Assembly: GCF_018260555.1 (NCBI RefSeq)
Contig: NZ_JAGLBB010000002.1
Coordinates: 1 to 64,000 of the forward strand
Direction of reading: 5' to 3'
DNA from: Deinococcus sp.
GTDB lineage: Bacteria; Deinococcota; Deinococci; Deinococcales; Deinococcaceae
DNA: 64,000 nucleotides
In this document: one piece after another, positions 30,699 to 44,364 of the stretch
Numbering within the stretch: position 1 is the first letter of the stretch
Layout of the letters: each line of letters begins with the position of its first letter
Notes under the pieces: model-generated
Told to the model about the DNA's origin: nothing
Database searches by the model: none
What the model saw: the letters and a program-made list of their open reading frames with translations, nothing else
Program-made: the position numbers and the translations under genes

Positions 30699-30831
30699 CA
30701 CGGGTTCCGGAAGTGAAGCTGACAACCCGGTGATGTTCCAGGTGGCCGGCGAAACAGACGGAACCCGTTTTGCTCCTACTCGCTCCGCTCGGATTGAACG
30801 GGTTTTGCAACCCATTCAATCGGAGTCCGTA
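30699..30831 (+). mobile_element. MITE-like repeat exactly filling the gap between two convergent genes
   Basis: 133 bp, left CACGGGTTCCGG (decayed terminus), right CGGAGTCCGTA. It begins on the base after the plus-strand TGA and ends on the base before the TCA that is the minus-strand stop codon. Confidence 0.78.
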
Positions 30832-31581
30832 TCAATCGTCTGTTGCGTCGCCTGGGGTGTACTTGTCGCGCAGGTAGCGCGCGCGGGCCTGCGCTTCCCG
30901 GTGCTGCCCGGCCGCCTGTGCCTGCGTGACCTGCCGCATGCGGGCCTCGATGACCTGCAGTTCGCGGGTCAGGTCCTCGGGGCGGCGCGGGCCGCTCTGC
31001 CACGCCATGAGCAGTTCGGGCAGGTCCTCGCGGGCGGCCTGCCGGGCGTCGAAGGCGTCGCGGGTCAGGGTGCCGCCGGCCGTGACGCGCAGGGCCTCGC
31101 GGGTGGCCTGCACGGCGGATTGAAGGGCGGGGCGCGCCGGGGTGGGCAGGCGGCGCTCGTGCTGCCGGAACGTTTCGAGTAGCGTCCACTCCTCGGGGGG
31201 CGCGGCGGCGTCCAGCGTGAGGGGCGCGGGGCGGGTCAGGGTCCGGGCGCGGCCGAGCGCCCACACTCCGAAGGCCGCGAGCAGCAGCAGCACCAGCGCC
31301 AGCAACCAGCCCGCCACGTCGCTGCCGCTGGCTACGCCGATGCCCAGCAGGATCGCCAGCGGGAGCAGCACCCCCATGACCAGAAAACCGATCACGGTCA
31401 GGGCCAGCAGACTCCCGGCACGCCGCACCGTGGGTTGCAGGGACGTTCCGGTGCTCCAGGGGTCGGCCGCTGTGGCCGGGTCGCGCCGGGCCGCGCGGAC
31501 CAGGGTGCGGGCCGCCCGCGCCGCGCCGGTCGCCACGGTGCGGGAACGGTCAAACGGTGCTCTGGTGGGACGGGACGCCAT
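30832..31581 (-). CDS. Membrane protein of unknown function
   Basis: 249 residues: a basic N-terminus, two adjacent membrane helices (LLALTVIGFLVMGVLLPLAI and WLLALVLLLLAAFGVWAL, about residues 58-107), then a soluble helical region (LLETFRQHERRLPTPARPAL.., LTRELQVIEARMRQVTQAQ). No family recognised. Leaderless start: TACCGT (plus 31589-31594) is 7 nt before the ATG and overlaps the end of the upstream mug gene. The TGA stop coincides with a repeat element flank. Confidence 0.7.
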   Translation of the reverse strand: MASRPTRAPFDRSRTVATGAARAARTLVRAARRDPATAADPWSTGTSLQPTVRRAGSLLALTVIGFLVMGVLLPLAILLGIGVASGSDVAGWLLALVLLLLAAFGVWALGRARTLTRPAPLTLDAAAPPEEWTLLETFRQHERRLPTPARPALQSAVQATREALRVTAGGTLTRDAFDARQAAREDLPELLMAWQSGPRRPEDLTRELQVIEARMRQVTQAQAAGQHREAQARARYLRDKYTPGDATDD

Positions 31582-31586
31582 ACGCT

Positions 31587-32126
31587 TCACGGTACGTCGT
31601 CCCGGTGAGATTCGTTCCCGGCGCGGCCGCCCGCGCGCAGGTGCGCGACCCGCGCCGAGAGCGCCTGCCACGGTTGCAGCTGAAAGTGAGAGTGCGCCAG
31701 CGGGCTGGTACTGGGCAGCACCCAGAGTTCCGCGCCTTCCAGCGGCTCCGGTTGCGGGCCGTAGGGAAGGCGGGCGGTCGGCACGCCGAGCGTCTCGGCC
31801 GCGCCGCGTTTGCTGGTGAACGCCACGATTCGCGGACTGTACTGACGGAGCTTGCCGCGTAACTCGTCAGGCGCGAACGCGTGGGCGGGCAGGGCGGCGT
31901 CCACGCCACTGTGCCGTTTGGCCACGTCGGTCAGTCCGATCCCGAAGTCCGGCAGCCGCGTGTACTCCTGCGGGTCCAGCAGCGTGGGCGTCAGGCCCAC
32001 GGCGTGCAGGGTACGCCAGAACCGGTTGCCGGGGTTGGCGTAGTAGGCGCGCGCGGCGGCGCTGATGCGGCTGGGGGCTGTTCCGACCAGCACCAGCGTC
32101 AGCCCCGGGCGCAGCACGTCCGGCAC
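31587..32126 (-). CDS. mug: G:T/U mismatch-specific uracil-DNA glycosylase (Mug family)
   Basis: Removes uracil or thymine opposite G. Motif 1 is VGTAPSRISAAARAYYANPGNRFW (catalytic Asn in the NPGNRFW block); the C-terminal active-site loop is VLPSTSPLAHSH (NPSGLN-type loop in E. coli Mug, here Ser-rich). 179 residues from the GTG at 32126. In-frame sense sequence continues upstream (TGAGEYLV), so an alternative non-ATG start before 32126 is possible. Part of a minus-strand cluster with a molybdoenzyme gene upstream. Confidence 0.85.
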   Translation of the reverse strand: MPDVLRPGLTLVLVGTAPSRISAAARAYYANPGNRFWRTLHAVGLTPTLLDPQEYTRLPDFGIGLTDVAKRHSGVDAALPAHAFAPDELRGKLRQYSPRIVAFTSKRGAAETLGVPTARLPYGPQPEPLEGAELWVLPSTSPLAHSHFQLQPWQALSARVAHLRAGGRAGNESHRDDVP

Positions 32127-32178
32127 GAGGTACTCGCCCGCGCCGGTCAGGTCGGCCGTAGCTCCCCCCGCCCGAGGC

Positions 32179-32772
32179 TCAGTCGTCGTAGCGTTCCTCG
32201 GTGAACGGGTCTCCGCGCATGTGGTAGCCGTTCTTCTCCCAGAAGCCGGGCCGGTCAGCGGCCATGAATTCCAGGCCGGTCAGCCACTTGGCACTCTTCC
32301 AGAAGTACAGGTGCGGCACGACCAGCCGCAGCGGGCCGCCGTGCTCGGCGTCCAGTGGCTGCCCGTCGAAGGTGTGGGCCAGCAGGTTCTCAGGCCGCGT
32401 GAAGTCCTCGAGGCTCAGGTTGGTGGTGTAGCCCCCCACCGAGTGCTGCATCACGTGGGTCGCGCCGGGCTTCAGTTGCAGGTGCTCCATCAGGTCCACG
32501 ACACGCACGCCGGTCCAGGTGGTGTCCAGTTTGCTCCAGTGCGTCACGCAGTGGATATCGTACGTCAGGGTGGTCTGCGGCAGGGCCATCAGGTCCGCCC
32601 AGGTCAGGGTGCGCTCGGCGGCCAGTCCGGTCACGCGGATCACGACATCCTGCGGCGCGTAATGCTGCGTGGGGCCGTACGTGAGCACCGGAAAGCGGGT
32701 CGTGAGCGTCTGACCGGGCGGCACGCGGCCCCCCATGTCGTCGGCCGGTTTCTTGAAGAAATTCCCGAGCAT
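32179..32772 (-). CDS. Sulfite-oxidase-like molybdopterin oxidoreductase
   Basis: About 197 residues, the molybdopterin-binding domain only. Key block is YDIHCVTHWSKLDTTWTGV, whose Cys would coordinate Mo, followed by HSVGGYTTNLSLEDF and PHLYFWKSAKWLTGLEFM. It has no signal peptide and no haem domain, resembling the short cytosolic YedY-like/SUOX-fold proteins of Deinococcus-Thermus. Start at MLGNFFKK (32772) chosen over a GTG five codons earlier; TTGAAT precedes it by 6 nt. Substrate unknown. Confidence 0.83.
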   Translation of the reverse strand: MLGNFFKKPADDMGGRVPPGQTLTTRFPVLTYGPTQHYAPQDVVIRVTGLAAERTLTWADLMALPQTTLTYDIHCVTHWSKLDTTWTGVRVVDLMEHLQLKPGATHVMQHSVGGYTTNLSLEDFTRPENLLAHTFDGQPLDAEHGGPLRLVVPHLYFWKSAKWLTGLEFMAADRPGFWEKNGYHMRGDPFTEERYDD

Positions 32773-32823
32773 GCCCGCATTCAACACGCCCGGCCCCCCC
32801 GCCGCACAGGGCGCAGCACACCA

Positions 32824-33213
32824 TCAGCGCCGTGCATGAAGTGTTTCGATAGGCCCGCGACCCGTGTCGGCAAGGCGACGCGTGGACCCTGACAGCCTCT
32901 GCCGGGAAGCTCCTTTCGTCCCACCGCCTGGCTGCATGACCGGGCGCAACGAGCGAATGTGACCGCGGCGGACCTCGGCGCCTCCGGGAATGTGGGCGCG
33001 CAGGGTGGTCAGGGCGCCCAGCACAGCGGCGGCGTGGTCAGTCGCGGCGACCCACACGCTGGCGGCGCGCACCTCGCCGGGCTTCAGGGCGCGGGTCACG
33101 CGGTCGGCGTCGCCCGGTCCGACGAAGGTGAGGGTCAGGTCGGGGCGCTCCAGCGTATGAGCAGGGGGCGTGGGCGCCGTACAGCGCGGCCCAACCCCGG
33201 CGAGTTCCGGCAC
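32824..33213 (-). CDS. Hypothetical protein
   Basis: The central part (LTLTFVGPGDADRVTRALKP, ASVWVAATDHAAAVLGALTT) has strongly GC-biased third codon positions and looks like real protein, whereas the last ~30 codons look degenerate. No family recognised; the start is uncertain (GTG at 33213 or further in). It is divergent from the Asp23 gene. Confidence 0.5.
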   Translation of the reverse strand: MPELAGVGPRCTAPTPPAHTLERPDLTLTFVGPGDADRVTRALKPGEVRAASVWVAATDHAAAVLGALTTLRAHIPGGAEVRRGHIRSLRPVMQPGGGTKGASRQRLSGSTRRLADTGRGPIETLHARR

Positions 33214-33274
33214 GCGGGACAGCGCGGCGGGCCGGGCACGCAGTTACGGGCCGGGCGGTATACTGCCCTTTACT

Positions 33275-33599
33275 GTGACTGGCTCTATTCAAATCACCGA
33301 GGCGGCCCTCGCCTCGCTTATCGGGCTGACCGCCCACGAGATTCCGGGCGTGGTGGGCATGGCGCCGGCGAACCTGAAAGAAGGCATCAGCCGCGTGCTG
33401 GGGCGCGCGAACGTCAGTGACGGCGTCGTGATTGGCCGGGACGGGGGGCGCTACAGCGCCGACATGTACGTGGTCGTCGCGTACGGGGTCAGCATTCCGA
33501 CGGTCGCGCGCAATATCGTGGAGCGCGTTGAGCACACCCTGAAAACCCAGGCGGGCACCGAACTGACCGCCATTCGCGTGCATGCCGTGGGAGTCCAGC

Positions 33600-33607
<8 letters not shown>
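33275..33607 (+). CDS. Asp23/Gls24 (DUF322) family protein
   Basis: 110 residues, YloU-like. Family features: GSIQITEAALASLIGLTAHE, IPGVVGMAP, VVVAYGVSIPTVARNIVERV. In Firmicutes such proteins attach to the membrane or cell-envelope stress machinery; here the exact role is unknown. TATACT (33259-33264) lies 10 nt before the GTG start. The 3' end overlaps the fatty-acid-kinase-like gene, the same pairing as yloU-yloV in Bacillus. Confidence 0.85.
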
Positions 33608-35237
<1,630 letters not shown>

Positions 35238-35315
35238 GCGCCCTGGATTGAACAGGACGGCCAATGGCATCAGCGAGTCGCTACGCGGACCGGGGGGATC
35301 GGTCAGGGAACGTCA

Positions 35316-35347
35316 GCGCCCGCCCTTCACGGTGGAAGGGCGGGCGC
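35316..35347 (+). terminator. Terminator-like hairpin after the fakA-like gene
   Basis: GCGCCCGCCCTTC and GAAGGGCGGGCGC form a perfect 13-bp stem with a 6-nt loop. No T-tract follows, so it may act on RNA stability instead. Confidence 0.55.
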
Positions 35348-35401
35348 CGGGCAGTCAGGATGGAATGGTGTGTATCCAGCGTTCCACCTGAGTCCGTGTC
35401 A

Positions 35402-35536
35402 TACGGACTGCCGCTCCACTGCGCCACAGTCGGAAGGGCGCCGCCTGCGGCTCCATACCGCGAAGGGGCGTCTGCCCTTCCTCCTCGCGTCCGCTCGGAT
35501 GGATTCAGAACTGCAGCGAATCAATCGGAGTCCGTA
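35402..35536 (+). mobile_element. MITE-like repeat abutting the 5'-nucleotidase stop
   Basis: 135 bp with TCA on both sides (35399-35401, 35537-35539); the right TCA is the TGA stop of the minus-strand gene. GAGTCCGTG precedes the left flank, like the fused ends before the copy at 24155. Confidence 0.88.
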
Positions 35537-37267
35537 TCAGAGCTTGGTGATGCGGCCCTTGACCACGTTCTTCAGGCTGGGGCCGCTGGCCTTGAGGTAC
35601 TGGCTCAGGACGTCCGTGTCGCTCAGGCCGGGCAGCTCCACGACGTTCGTGGCGGCCTTGAACACCGTGAAGTTGTCGCCGCCGCTCGCCAGGAAGTTGT
35701 TGGTGGCGACGCGGTAGGTGGCGGTGGCGCTGATGGGCGTGCCGTTCAGGGTGATGTCGGCGATGTTCACGCGCTTGCCGTCGGCGTTGCTCAGGGTGTA
35801 CTTGTACTTGAAACCTTCGGAGACCTGCAGGAGTTTCACGGCCGTCGCGTTCGCGCCGCTCCACTGCTGCTCCAGCAGGTCCTTGATCTGCTGGCCCGTG
35901 AGGCTCAGGACGGTGGTGTAGTTGCCGAAGGGGTGCACGGAGAACACGTCACCGAAGTTCACGGCGTTGCCGGGTTTGATCTGGGTGGCGTCGGGCAGGT
36001 CGGCGCGGATGCCGCCGGGGTTCATCAGGGCGATCTGCGTGCCCTGGTTCCTGGTGGCCGCGAGCAGGGCGTCGGCGATCACGTCGCCCAGCGGGGACTC
36101 GGTGTTACGGGCGTTGCTAACGCCGCGCTGAATCTGCGGGTCACCCAGCGTGGCGACCTGCACGTTCTTGATCGTGGCGACCTTCGCGTCGGCAGTGGTG
36201 CGGATCTGGGTCATGCCGAAGTCGAGGGTGCCGGCCTTTTCGCGGGCGGTGTAGTCCACGACGAGGTTGGCGGCCTTGACGCTCATGACCTGGTGGTTGG
36301 CCTTGTCGACGGTCAGGTCGAGGCGCTGCAGCAGGTGGCCGTAGAAGTCCCCCTGGATGACGATGCGGTCCTTGCCGGTCGGGTCGGGCACGAGGCAGTT
36401 GTAACCCTGGTGGCTGTGGCCACTGATGATGGCGCTCACGGCCGGGTCGACGCGTTTGGCGATGTCCACGATGGGGCTGTCGGTTTTGAGGGTCTTGCAG
36501 CCGACGGTGCTGTAGTTGTCGGCGCTGCCGGTCGACAGTTCGCCGCCCTCGTGGATCAGCATGATGATCGCGTCGGGGCGCTGCGCCTTGATTTCCGGGA
36601 TGTACTTGTTGACGGCGGCGGCCTCGTCGGTGAAGGTCAGGGCCTTGACGCCTTCAGGGGACACGATGCCGGGCGTGGTTTTGGTCACGGCGCCCACGAA
36701 GGCGATCCGGATGCCGTTGATGTCCTGAATGATGTACGGCGAAAAGGGCGTGCCGGTCTTGCCGGAGGTCGCGTTGTACTCGACGTTCGCGCCGATCCAC
36801 TTGAAGGTCGCGCCCCTGTAGTTCGGGTCGAACTTGCAGGCCTTGGCCATGTCGTTGCTGGCGCAGCCGCCGTTCTGCATGCGGAACAGTTCGTCCAGAC
36901 CCTGGTCGAACTCGTGGTTCCCCAGGGCGCTGACCTTCATGCCCATGCCGTTCAGGGCGTACACGGCGGGCTCGTCGCGCAGCAGGCCGCTGCTGAGGGG
37001 ACTCGCGCCGATCAGGTCGCCGCCGCCCACCAGGATGGTGTTGGGGTTGGCCTTGCGCGCGTCGTTGACTTCCGCGGCGATGGCCTCGATGCCGCCGGCA
37101 CTGATGGCGGTCTTGTCGGCCCGGGTGAACGAGGTGGGCGCCAGGTTCCCGTGGAAGTCGTTCAGGCCCAGGATGGTCACGTCGGCCGCCTCGGGGGAGA
37201 TGGAGTTGTTGCAGGCACTCAGGCCGAGCGCCGAGGTGAGCAGCAGGATAGCAGTGGATTTGTTCAT
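35537..37267 (-). CDS. 5'-nucleotidase / 2',3'-cyclic phosphodiesterase family lipoprotein
   Basis: 576 residues. A lipoprotein signal ([12 protein letters not shown], lipobox L-S-A-C) anchors it outside the cytoplasm. Metallophosphatase motifs: [11 protein letters not shown] (metal D/H), [34 protein letters not shown], and [13 protein letters not shown]-terminal 5'-nucleotidase substrate domain follows ([49 protein letters not shown]). Leaderless: TACAAT (plus 37274-37279) lies 6 nt before the ATG. Likely scavenges nucleotides at the envelope. Confidence 0.92.
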   Translation of the reverse strand: MNKSTAILLLTSALGLSACNNSISPEAADVTILGLNDFHGNLAPTSFTRADKTAISAGGIEAIAAEVNDARKANPNTILVGGGDLIGASPLSSGLLRDEPAVYALNGMGMKVSALGNHEFDQGLDELFRMQNGGCASNDMAKACKFDPNYRGATFKWIGANVEYNATSGKTGTPFSPYIIQDINGIRIAFVGAVTKTTPGIVSPEGVKALTFTDEAAAVNKYIPEIKAQRPDAIIMLIHEGGELSTGSADNYSTVGCKTLKTDSPIVDIAKRVDPAVSAIISGHSHQGYNCLVPDPTGKDRIVIQGDFYGHLLQRLDLTVDKANHQVMSVKAANLVVDYTAREKAGTLDFGMTQIRTTADAKVATIKNVQVATLGDPQIQRGVSNARNTESPLGDVIADALLAATRNQGTQIALMNPGGIRADLPDATQIKPGNAVNFGDVFSVHPFGNYTTVLSLTGQQIKDLLEQQWSGANATAVKLLQVSEGFKYKYTLSNADGKRVNIADITLNGTPISATATYRVATNNFLASGGDNFTVFKAATNVVELPGLSDTDVLSQYLKASGPSLKNVVKGRITKL

Positions 37268-37352
37268 GTCAGGATTGTACGCATTGAAACGTCAGCTTTT
37301 TGAAAGGTCAGCTTCTTGAAGGCTCAGCGGAAGGGCCAGCGTTTGGACAGCC

Positions 37353-37448
37353 CATCCGGACTGCCACTCCATACCGCACAATCCGTATGGTGTTCCTCCT
37401 CGCGTCCGCTCGGATTGGTTCAGAACTGCACTGAATCAATCGGAACAT
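37353..37448 (+). mobile_element. MITE-like repeat, internally deleted and decayed
   Basis: CCGGACTGCCACTCCATACCG fuses the left end with the middle; right part GATTGGTTCAGAACTGCAC..CAATCGGAA lacks the terminal CCGTA. No target duplication is evident. It occupies most of the 247-bp gap before murF. Confidence 0.65.
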
Positions 37449-37514
37449 CCCGGTGGTCCCGGACGAGGCGCCTGGCCCGTGGGGGTGTGGTCAGGGCCGG
37501 TATGCTGGTGCGTC

Positions 37515-38810
<1,296 letters not shown>

Positions 38811-38890
38811 CCGACCCCGGGGCAGGATGAGCAGGAGGAGCCTGGGTTCCGGACGCGGAGGTGGCAAGCCGGCGCAGGGACAGGGCGTGA

Positions 38891-39023
38891 TACGGACTGC
38901 GCTCCATTGCGCCACAGTCGGAAAAGCGCCGTCTGCGACTCCATACCGCGAAGGGGCGTATGCTCTTCCCACACGCTTCCCTTGGATTGATCGGTCTCAC
39001 AGCCCATTCAACCGCAGTCCGTA
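38891..39023 (+). mobile_element. MITE-like repeat
   Basis: 133 bp, left TACGGACTGCGCTCC, interior CGACTCCATACCG, right CCGCAGTCCGTA; hybrid of the two right-end subtypes (CACAGCCCATTCAACC). Flanks TGA (38888-38890) and TGG. It fills most of the 311-bp gap after murF. Confidence 0.82.
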
Positions 39024-39121
39024 TGGGCGCAACAGCCGTCCGTCCGTCGCACCTCCAGCCGGGCATCCCTGGTCGGGGTGGTCCTCACGGGACGCCGGGC
39101 TGGGCGCGGCAGAATGCGGGT

Positions 39122-39880
39122 ATGCTTTCCCGCGCCTCCCGCTTTGGCCGCCTGCGTTCCGTGGCGTTCCTGCTGTCCCTGCCGGGCTGGGTGGCGGGCT
39201 GCGCCCCGGCCGCGCTGACGGAGCTTCCGGCAGCGGCGGCGTTCCGGGCGGCGTTCAGTGAGCAGGGCGTGGCGTGGGTAAGCGCTGGGCGGGCCTGTGT
39301 GGCGCGCGCCCCGGCGTTCCGCACGGAGTGCCCGCGCCTGCCGGCCGTGGTGGATGTCGGCTGGAACGGCGCTGACGCCTGGGCCGCAGTTCCAGACCTG
39401 GGGGTGATCGTCACGCTGGACCGCGCGGCGCGCACGGTGGCGGTCGGTCAGGCCGCGGCCCTGAGTGGCGCGCAGGTGTACCGGCGGGACGGTAGCGCCG
39501 TGAATTACGCGGGCACCCCCACGGCTGGCCCCCTCACCGGTTTCCCTTCGTCCGCCGTGACCGGAGGGGACGGCCGCGAGTACGTCCTGGTGGACGGCGC
39601 GGTCAAGCGCGTCTCTGACGGGGCCACGTTGTCGCGGGGGGCGGCGTTCCTGAGCGTCACGCAAGGCGGTGTGGTGGGCAGCGCGGTCCCGCAGGTGGGG
39701 ACGCCGTGGGGCACGTACCGCCTGACCGGGCAGCAACTGGAACGCATCGACGCGGCGGGAGGGGTGGTGACGGCCGCCGCGCACGGGCCGGGCCGGGTCG
39801 GGCGGGTGGGCGCGCAGATCGTCACGGTGTCCATGTCTGGGGCCGTGCGGACCTTCAGCCCCGACCTGGGTGGCCCCTGA
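39122..39880 (+). CDS. Putative lipoprotein of unknown function
   Basis: 252 residues with a lipoprotein signal (RSVAFLLSLPGWVAGC, lipobox V-A-G-C). The mature part is rich in short beta-strand-like repeats (VAWVSAGRACVA, DAWAAVPDLGVIVTLDRA, GREYVLVDGAVKRVSDG), suggesting a propeller-like fold, but no family is recognised. CAGAAT lies 6 nt before the ATG, a weak leaderless box. Confidence 0.65.
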   Translation: MLSRASRFGRLRSVAFLLSLPGWVAGCAPAALTELPAAAAFRAAFSEQGVAWVSAGRACVARAPAFRTECPRLPAVVDVGWNGADAWAAVPDLGVIVTLDRAARTVAVGQAAALSGAQVYRRDGSAVNYAGTPTAGPLTGFPSSAVTGGDGREYVLVDGAVKRVSDGATLSRGAAFLSVTQGGVVGSAVPQVGTPWGTYRLTGQQLERIDAAGGVVTAAAHGPGRVGRVGAQIVTVSMSGAVRTFSPDLGGP

Positions 39881-39986
39881 CGGGAGTGGCTCACCACGCA
39901 AAGCAGGGGTGGCGGTGCGGTGTGCACGTCCAGGGGCTGTGTCGGTGTTCTGCGCCTGCATGCGCGGGCCCGGGTGAGCAATATGA

Positions 39987-40120
39987 TACGGATTCCGATT
40001 GATTCGGTGCAGTTCTGAATCAATCCGAGCGGACGCGAGTGGGAACAGCATACGGATTGGGCAGTATGGAGCCACAGGCGGCGCTTTTCCGACTGTGGCG
40101 GAATGGAGCGGCAGTCCGCA
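39987..40120 (-). mobile_element. MITE-like repeat, inverted orientation
   Basis: 134 bp with TGA on both sides (39984-39986, 40121-40123). The interior GTATGGAGCC..CGCTTTTCCGACTGTGG is the reverse complement of the common type. Confidence 0.85.
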
Positions 40121-40445
40121 TGAAGGGTACTGTACGGTGCACTACGATTGTGGACTGCGATGGCCGCAGGCCGGGACGCCTTCATGTTCGGGGTGGATTC
40201 AGCGGCAGGCGCACCGGGTGGACGCCCCCGTATCACTGGAGCTGCCCAGATAGCTTCGCTGCCCTGCTACACGCGTTTCCGGGCTACCTGCGGGGGTGTC
40301 AGAGTTCCGTAAGCGTGAAGGTGATTGCATGGTTCTGACTGACCTGTCCATCTCCCCCCACCTCCGTCTTCCCATCCCTGCTCCCTCTGGACCCGCACGA
40401 TGCCAGATGAGTGAATGCTAAAATCCGCATGATCCTGGAGGGAAA
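40121..40445. other. Intergenic region upstream of the pil operon
   Basis: 325 bp with no supported gene. TAAAAT (40420-40425) is a good -10 for pilM, giving a ~15-nt leader with GGAGGGAAA next to the ATG. An upstream stretch is AT-richer than average; no repeat recognised. Confidence 0.5.
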
Positions 40446-41616
<1,171 letters not shown>

Positions 41617-41624
<8 letters not shown>

Positions 41625-42315
41625 AATCAACCTGCTGCCGCAGCAATACCGCAAGCAGTCGGAACCCAGCGCCTGGCGCTTTGCCACGTACGCCCTGATT
41701 CCGCTCACGGTCGCGGCCCTCCTCATTCCGGAAGTCATGACCGCCACGCGCGCTGGGGAACTGCGCAGGCAGATCGACAGCCTGAACGGCGAGGCCACCG
41801 CGCTGACCCCCGTCAACCGGGAGTTCGGGCAGTTGACGGCCGAGAAAACCCGGCTGGAGCAGATCACCGCGATTGCCAACCAGCTGCGCGAAGGCAAAAC
41901 CTACTGGACGAACGACCTGGCGGCCTTCACGGCGCAGCTGCCGACCGGCAGTGGCGTGGCCGTCAAGAGCATGACCATCAAGGCGCTCGACGCCAACGCC
42001 CTGAGCAGCCTGCAACAGACCGGCGTGTACAGCGGCAAGAACGTTGGCCGGGAGATCGACCTGACCGGCTCGGCGTCCAGTCAGCAGGCAGTGGTGACGT
42101 TCCTGCGGACATTCGAGACCAACCCGAAGTTCGGCGTGAACTTCCGGTCCATGCAGACGGACGCTGCGACCGGACAGTACTCCTTTAGCGCCAGCGTGGG
42201 CGTCGTTCAGGTAGCCACGGCCGCGACCGCGACCGATCCGGCCACGCCGGGCAACGCGCCGGCCGCTCCAGCCGCCCCGGCTGGAACCACGCAGGGGGGC
42301 GGCAGTGTTAACTAA
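41617..42315 (+). CDS. pilN: Type IV pilus inner-membrane protein PilN
   Basis: The N-terminus VEINLLPQQYRKQ is the conserved PilM-binding tail, followed by one membrane helix (ATYALIPLTVAALLIPEVM), a coiled coil (RAGELRRQIDSLNGEATAL) and a periplasmic ferredoxin-like domain. 232 residues from a GTG overlapping pilM by 8 bp. The C-terminus is a Pro/Ala tail. Confidence 0.92.
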
Positions 42316-42931
42316 ACTCTCTCCCAGAAACCTGTTCTTCATAGCGCTGGGCGTGTGCCTGATCATTCTGGCGCTGTACTTCACGATGCGCTTCACGCCC
42401 CGGCAGACCGAGATCAGTACCCTGCAAGGCGAACTGGACACCGTCACGGCCCGCGTGACCACGCTGCGCTCGAACGCCCAGCAGGTCCCGGCCCTGCGTG
42501 AAGAGGTCGCGAAACTCAAGGTGCAGCAGGACGAGTTCCTGGCCGCGCTGCCGCAGACCGCGAACTTCGGCGGGGTGCTCGACGAACTGCGACTGACGAC
42601 CAGCGCCGCCGGGGCCACCATGAACAGCTTCAACGTGCAGAGCGGCAACGCGGCCGGACTGCCGGCCGGCGTGCGGCCCATCGGGCTGAACGTGTCGGTC
42701 AGCGGGCGTTTCGCTCAGCTGTTCCAGATGCTGCGCTCGGTGGAAACCATGAGCCGTTTCACGACCGTGAACAACGTGGGCCTGCAACTGCCGGCCGCGA
42801 CGACCTTCGACCCGACGCTGGAAGGAACGCTGGCCCTGACCGTGTACACCTTCGACCCAGCCCAGGCGGCTCCCGCGGCCGGTGGGACGCCGCAGGCCCC
42901 GAACGCCGCCCCCGCCGGAGGCACCCAGTGA
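42305..42931 (+). CDS. pilO: Type IV pilus inner-membrane protein PilO
   Basis: One N-terminal membrane helix (LFFIALGVCLIILALYF, residues 10-26), a coiled coil (EISTLQGELDTVTARVTTL), then a periplasmic PilO fold (LLD-type region ANFGGVLDELRLTTSAAG, GRFAQLFQMLRSVETMSRF). 208 residues; GTG start overlaps the end of pilN. It pairs with PilN to link PilM to the secretin. Confidence 0.92.
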   Translation: MLTKLSPRNLFFIALGVCLIILALYFTMRFTPRQTEISTLQGELDTVTARVTTLRSNAQQVPALREEVAKLKVQQDEFLAALPQTANFGGVLDELRLTTSAAGATMNSFNVQSGNAAGLPAGVRPIGLNVSVSGRFAQLFQMLRSVETMSRFTTVNNVGLQLPAATTFDPTLEGTLALTVYTFDPAQAAPAAGGTPQAPNAAPAGGTQ

Positions 42932-44361
42932 CGAGGGCGCCCGTGAACCTCTCCCGTGAGATGAAGCTGCTGCTGCTGCTGCTGCTCATGGTCGCCCTGA
43001 TCGGCCTGTGGTACCTGCTGACCAACCGCAGCGCCAGCGATGAACTGGCCAACCAGCCGCAACCCCCCCCGCTGACAGGCGCCGGACCGGGTGACGACAC
43101 CATTCCCGTCACGCCCGGCCCCCCGGAAAGCGGAACGCAAACGCCCGGCAAGGCGCCCGGCGCGGCCGCCCAACCTGGAGTGGACGTGCAGTCTGGCGTG
43201 GCCGTGCAGCCCGACGCGCCCATGCAGGTCGAGGTCATCCCGCCCTTCCCCACGGGCGAAAGCGCCACCGATCCCACGGCCACCGACGTACCCCCCAGTC
43301 CCTCCGGCATCAACCCCGGCGCCGCGCTGGCGTCCGTGCCCGGCAACAACCCCTTCCGGCCCCTGCAACTCGACGCCTCCGCCTCTGCGGGCGGCGGGTC
43401 CGGCACACCAGCCACCGTGGACACCACACCGGTCTCTCCGCCGGTTTCCACGTCCAGCGCGGCGCTTCCAGTCACGGTTCCCACGAACCCCGACTCGTTC
43501 GGTTCGGCGGACGGTCCCCTGGCGATTACGCCCCTGCCCGGCACGAGTGGCGGCTCCGTCTCGGGCGCCGGGCCGCTGCCCGTGTCCCCCATTCCTGGCG
43601 GCGACGGCAGCACGGGCAGCGCCGCTTCCCCCGTGGTCGTGACGCCCATCTCAGGCGCGACCCGGCCGGTCGTGATCACACCGGGCACCGGGAACGGCAC
43701 CGCTGGACGTAACGGCACGGGGAGGAGTGGCAGTGGCGGTGCAGACAGTGGCGGTGCAGACAGTGGCAGCGCTGGAAGCGGTAGCGGTAGTGGGGATTCT
43801 GGCAGCGGTGGCTCTGGCAGCGGCGGGACAGGCAGCGGCGGGACAGGCAGTGGTCGCTCTGGCAGTGGCGGGACAGGCACCGAGCCGACCCCCGCTCCCA
43901 TCAGGCCCCCGGTGGTGGGCGTCAGCGTGCCCAGCGTGACCCGCGTACCCACCCTGACCCCCAACCACCTAAACTCCAGCACCCTGAACCCCATCACCCC
44001 GGCTTCCGGCACCGGCAGCTCTTCCGGCGCTGCGGGCGCAGGCGGCGGCACCTCCGCGCCCGTGACGGGCACGCCACGCCCCGGCACGCCGCAGGTCATC
44101 ACGGACCTGGGCAGCGGGAACGCCAGCGTCCCGACCGTGAATGAACTCGACTCCTTCGTGCAGGCGCAGGACCTGGCCTTCAATGCCGTGGTGCTGGGGC
44201 CCGTGAACACCGCCATCTTCCGCAGCAGGGACGGGTTCGTGGTTGTGTCGGTCGGTCAGACGCTGCCCGATACCAAGGTCACCGTCAAGGAAGTCACGGC
44301 GACCAGCGCCACCCTGAGCCTGGGCAACAACTCCAAGACACTCGAACTGGATAAAAGGTGA
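42928..44361 (+). CDS. Pilus protein PilW/PilP-like with long disordered region
   Basis: 477 residues: one N-terminal membrane helix (LLLLLLLMVALIGLWYLL), then a very long Pro/Thr/Gly/Ser-rich region, and a short C-terminal folded part (LVQAQDLAFNAVVLGPVNTA.., VSVGQTLPDTKVTVKEVTAT) similar in place and pattern to a PilP/HR-like beta domain. Its position between pilO and pilQ matches PilW of Thermus. Much larger than a classical PilP (~180 aa). GSG-type 15-bp repeats occupy residues ~269-316. GTG start overlaps pilO (GTGA). Confidence 0.75.
   Translation: MTRAPVNLSREMKLLLLLLLMVALIGLWYLLTNRSASDELANQPQPPPLTGAGPGDDTIPVTPGPPESGTQTPGKAPGAAAQPGVDVQSGVAVQPDAPMQVEVIPPFPTGESATDPTATDVPPSPSGINPGAALASVPGNNPFRPLQLDASASAGGGSGTPATVDTTPVSPPVSTSSAALPVTVPTNPDSFGSADGPLAITPLPGTSGGSVSGAGPLPVSPIPGGDGSTGSAASPVVVTPISGATRPVVITPGTGNGTAGRNGTGRSGSGGADSGGADSGSAGSGSGSGDSGSGGSGSGGTGSGGTGSGRSGSGGTGTEPTPAPIRPPVVGVSVPSVTRVPTLTPNHLNSSTLNPITPASGTGSSSGAAGAGGGTSAPVTGTPRPGTPQVITDLGSGNASVPTVNELDSFVQAQDLAFNAVVLGPVNTAIFRSRDGFVVVSVGQTLPDTKVTVKEVTATSATLSLGNNSKTLELDKR
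43735..43875 (+). repeat. 15-bp tandem repeat array in pilW
   Basis: Units such as GGCGGTGCAGACAGT (x2) and GGCAGCGGCGGGACA or GGCAGTGGTCGCTCT (five in a row at 43801-43875), coding G-S-G-G-T/S and G-G-A-D-S. Confidence 0.85.
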
Positions 44362-44364
44362 GCC

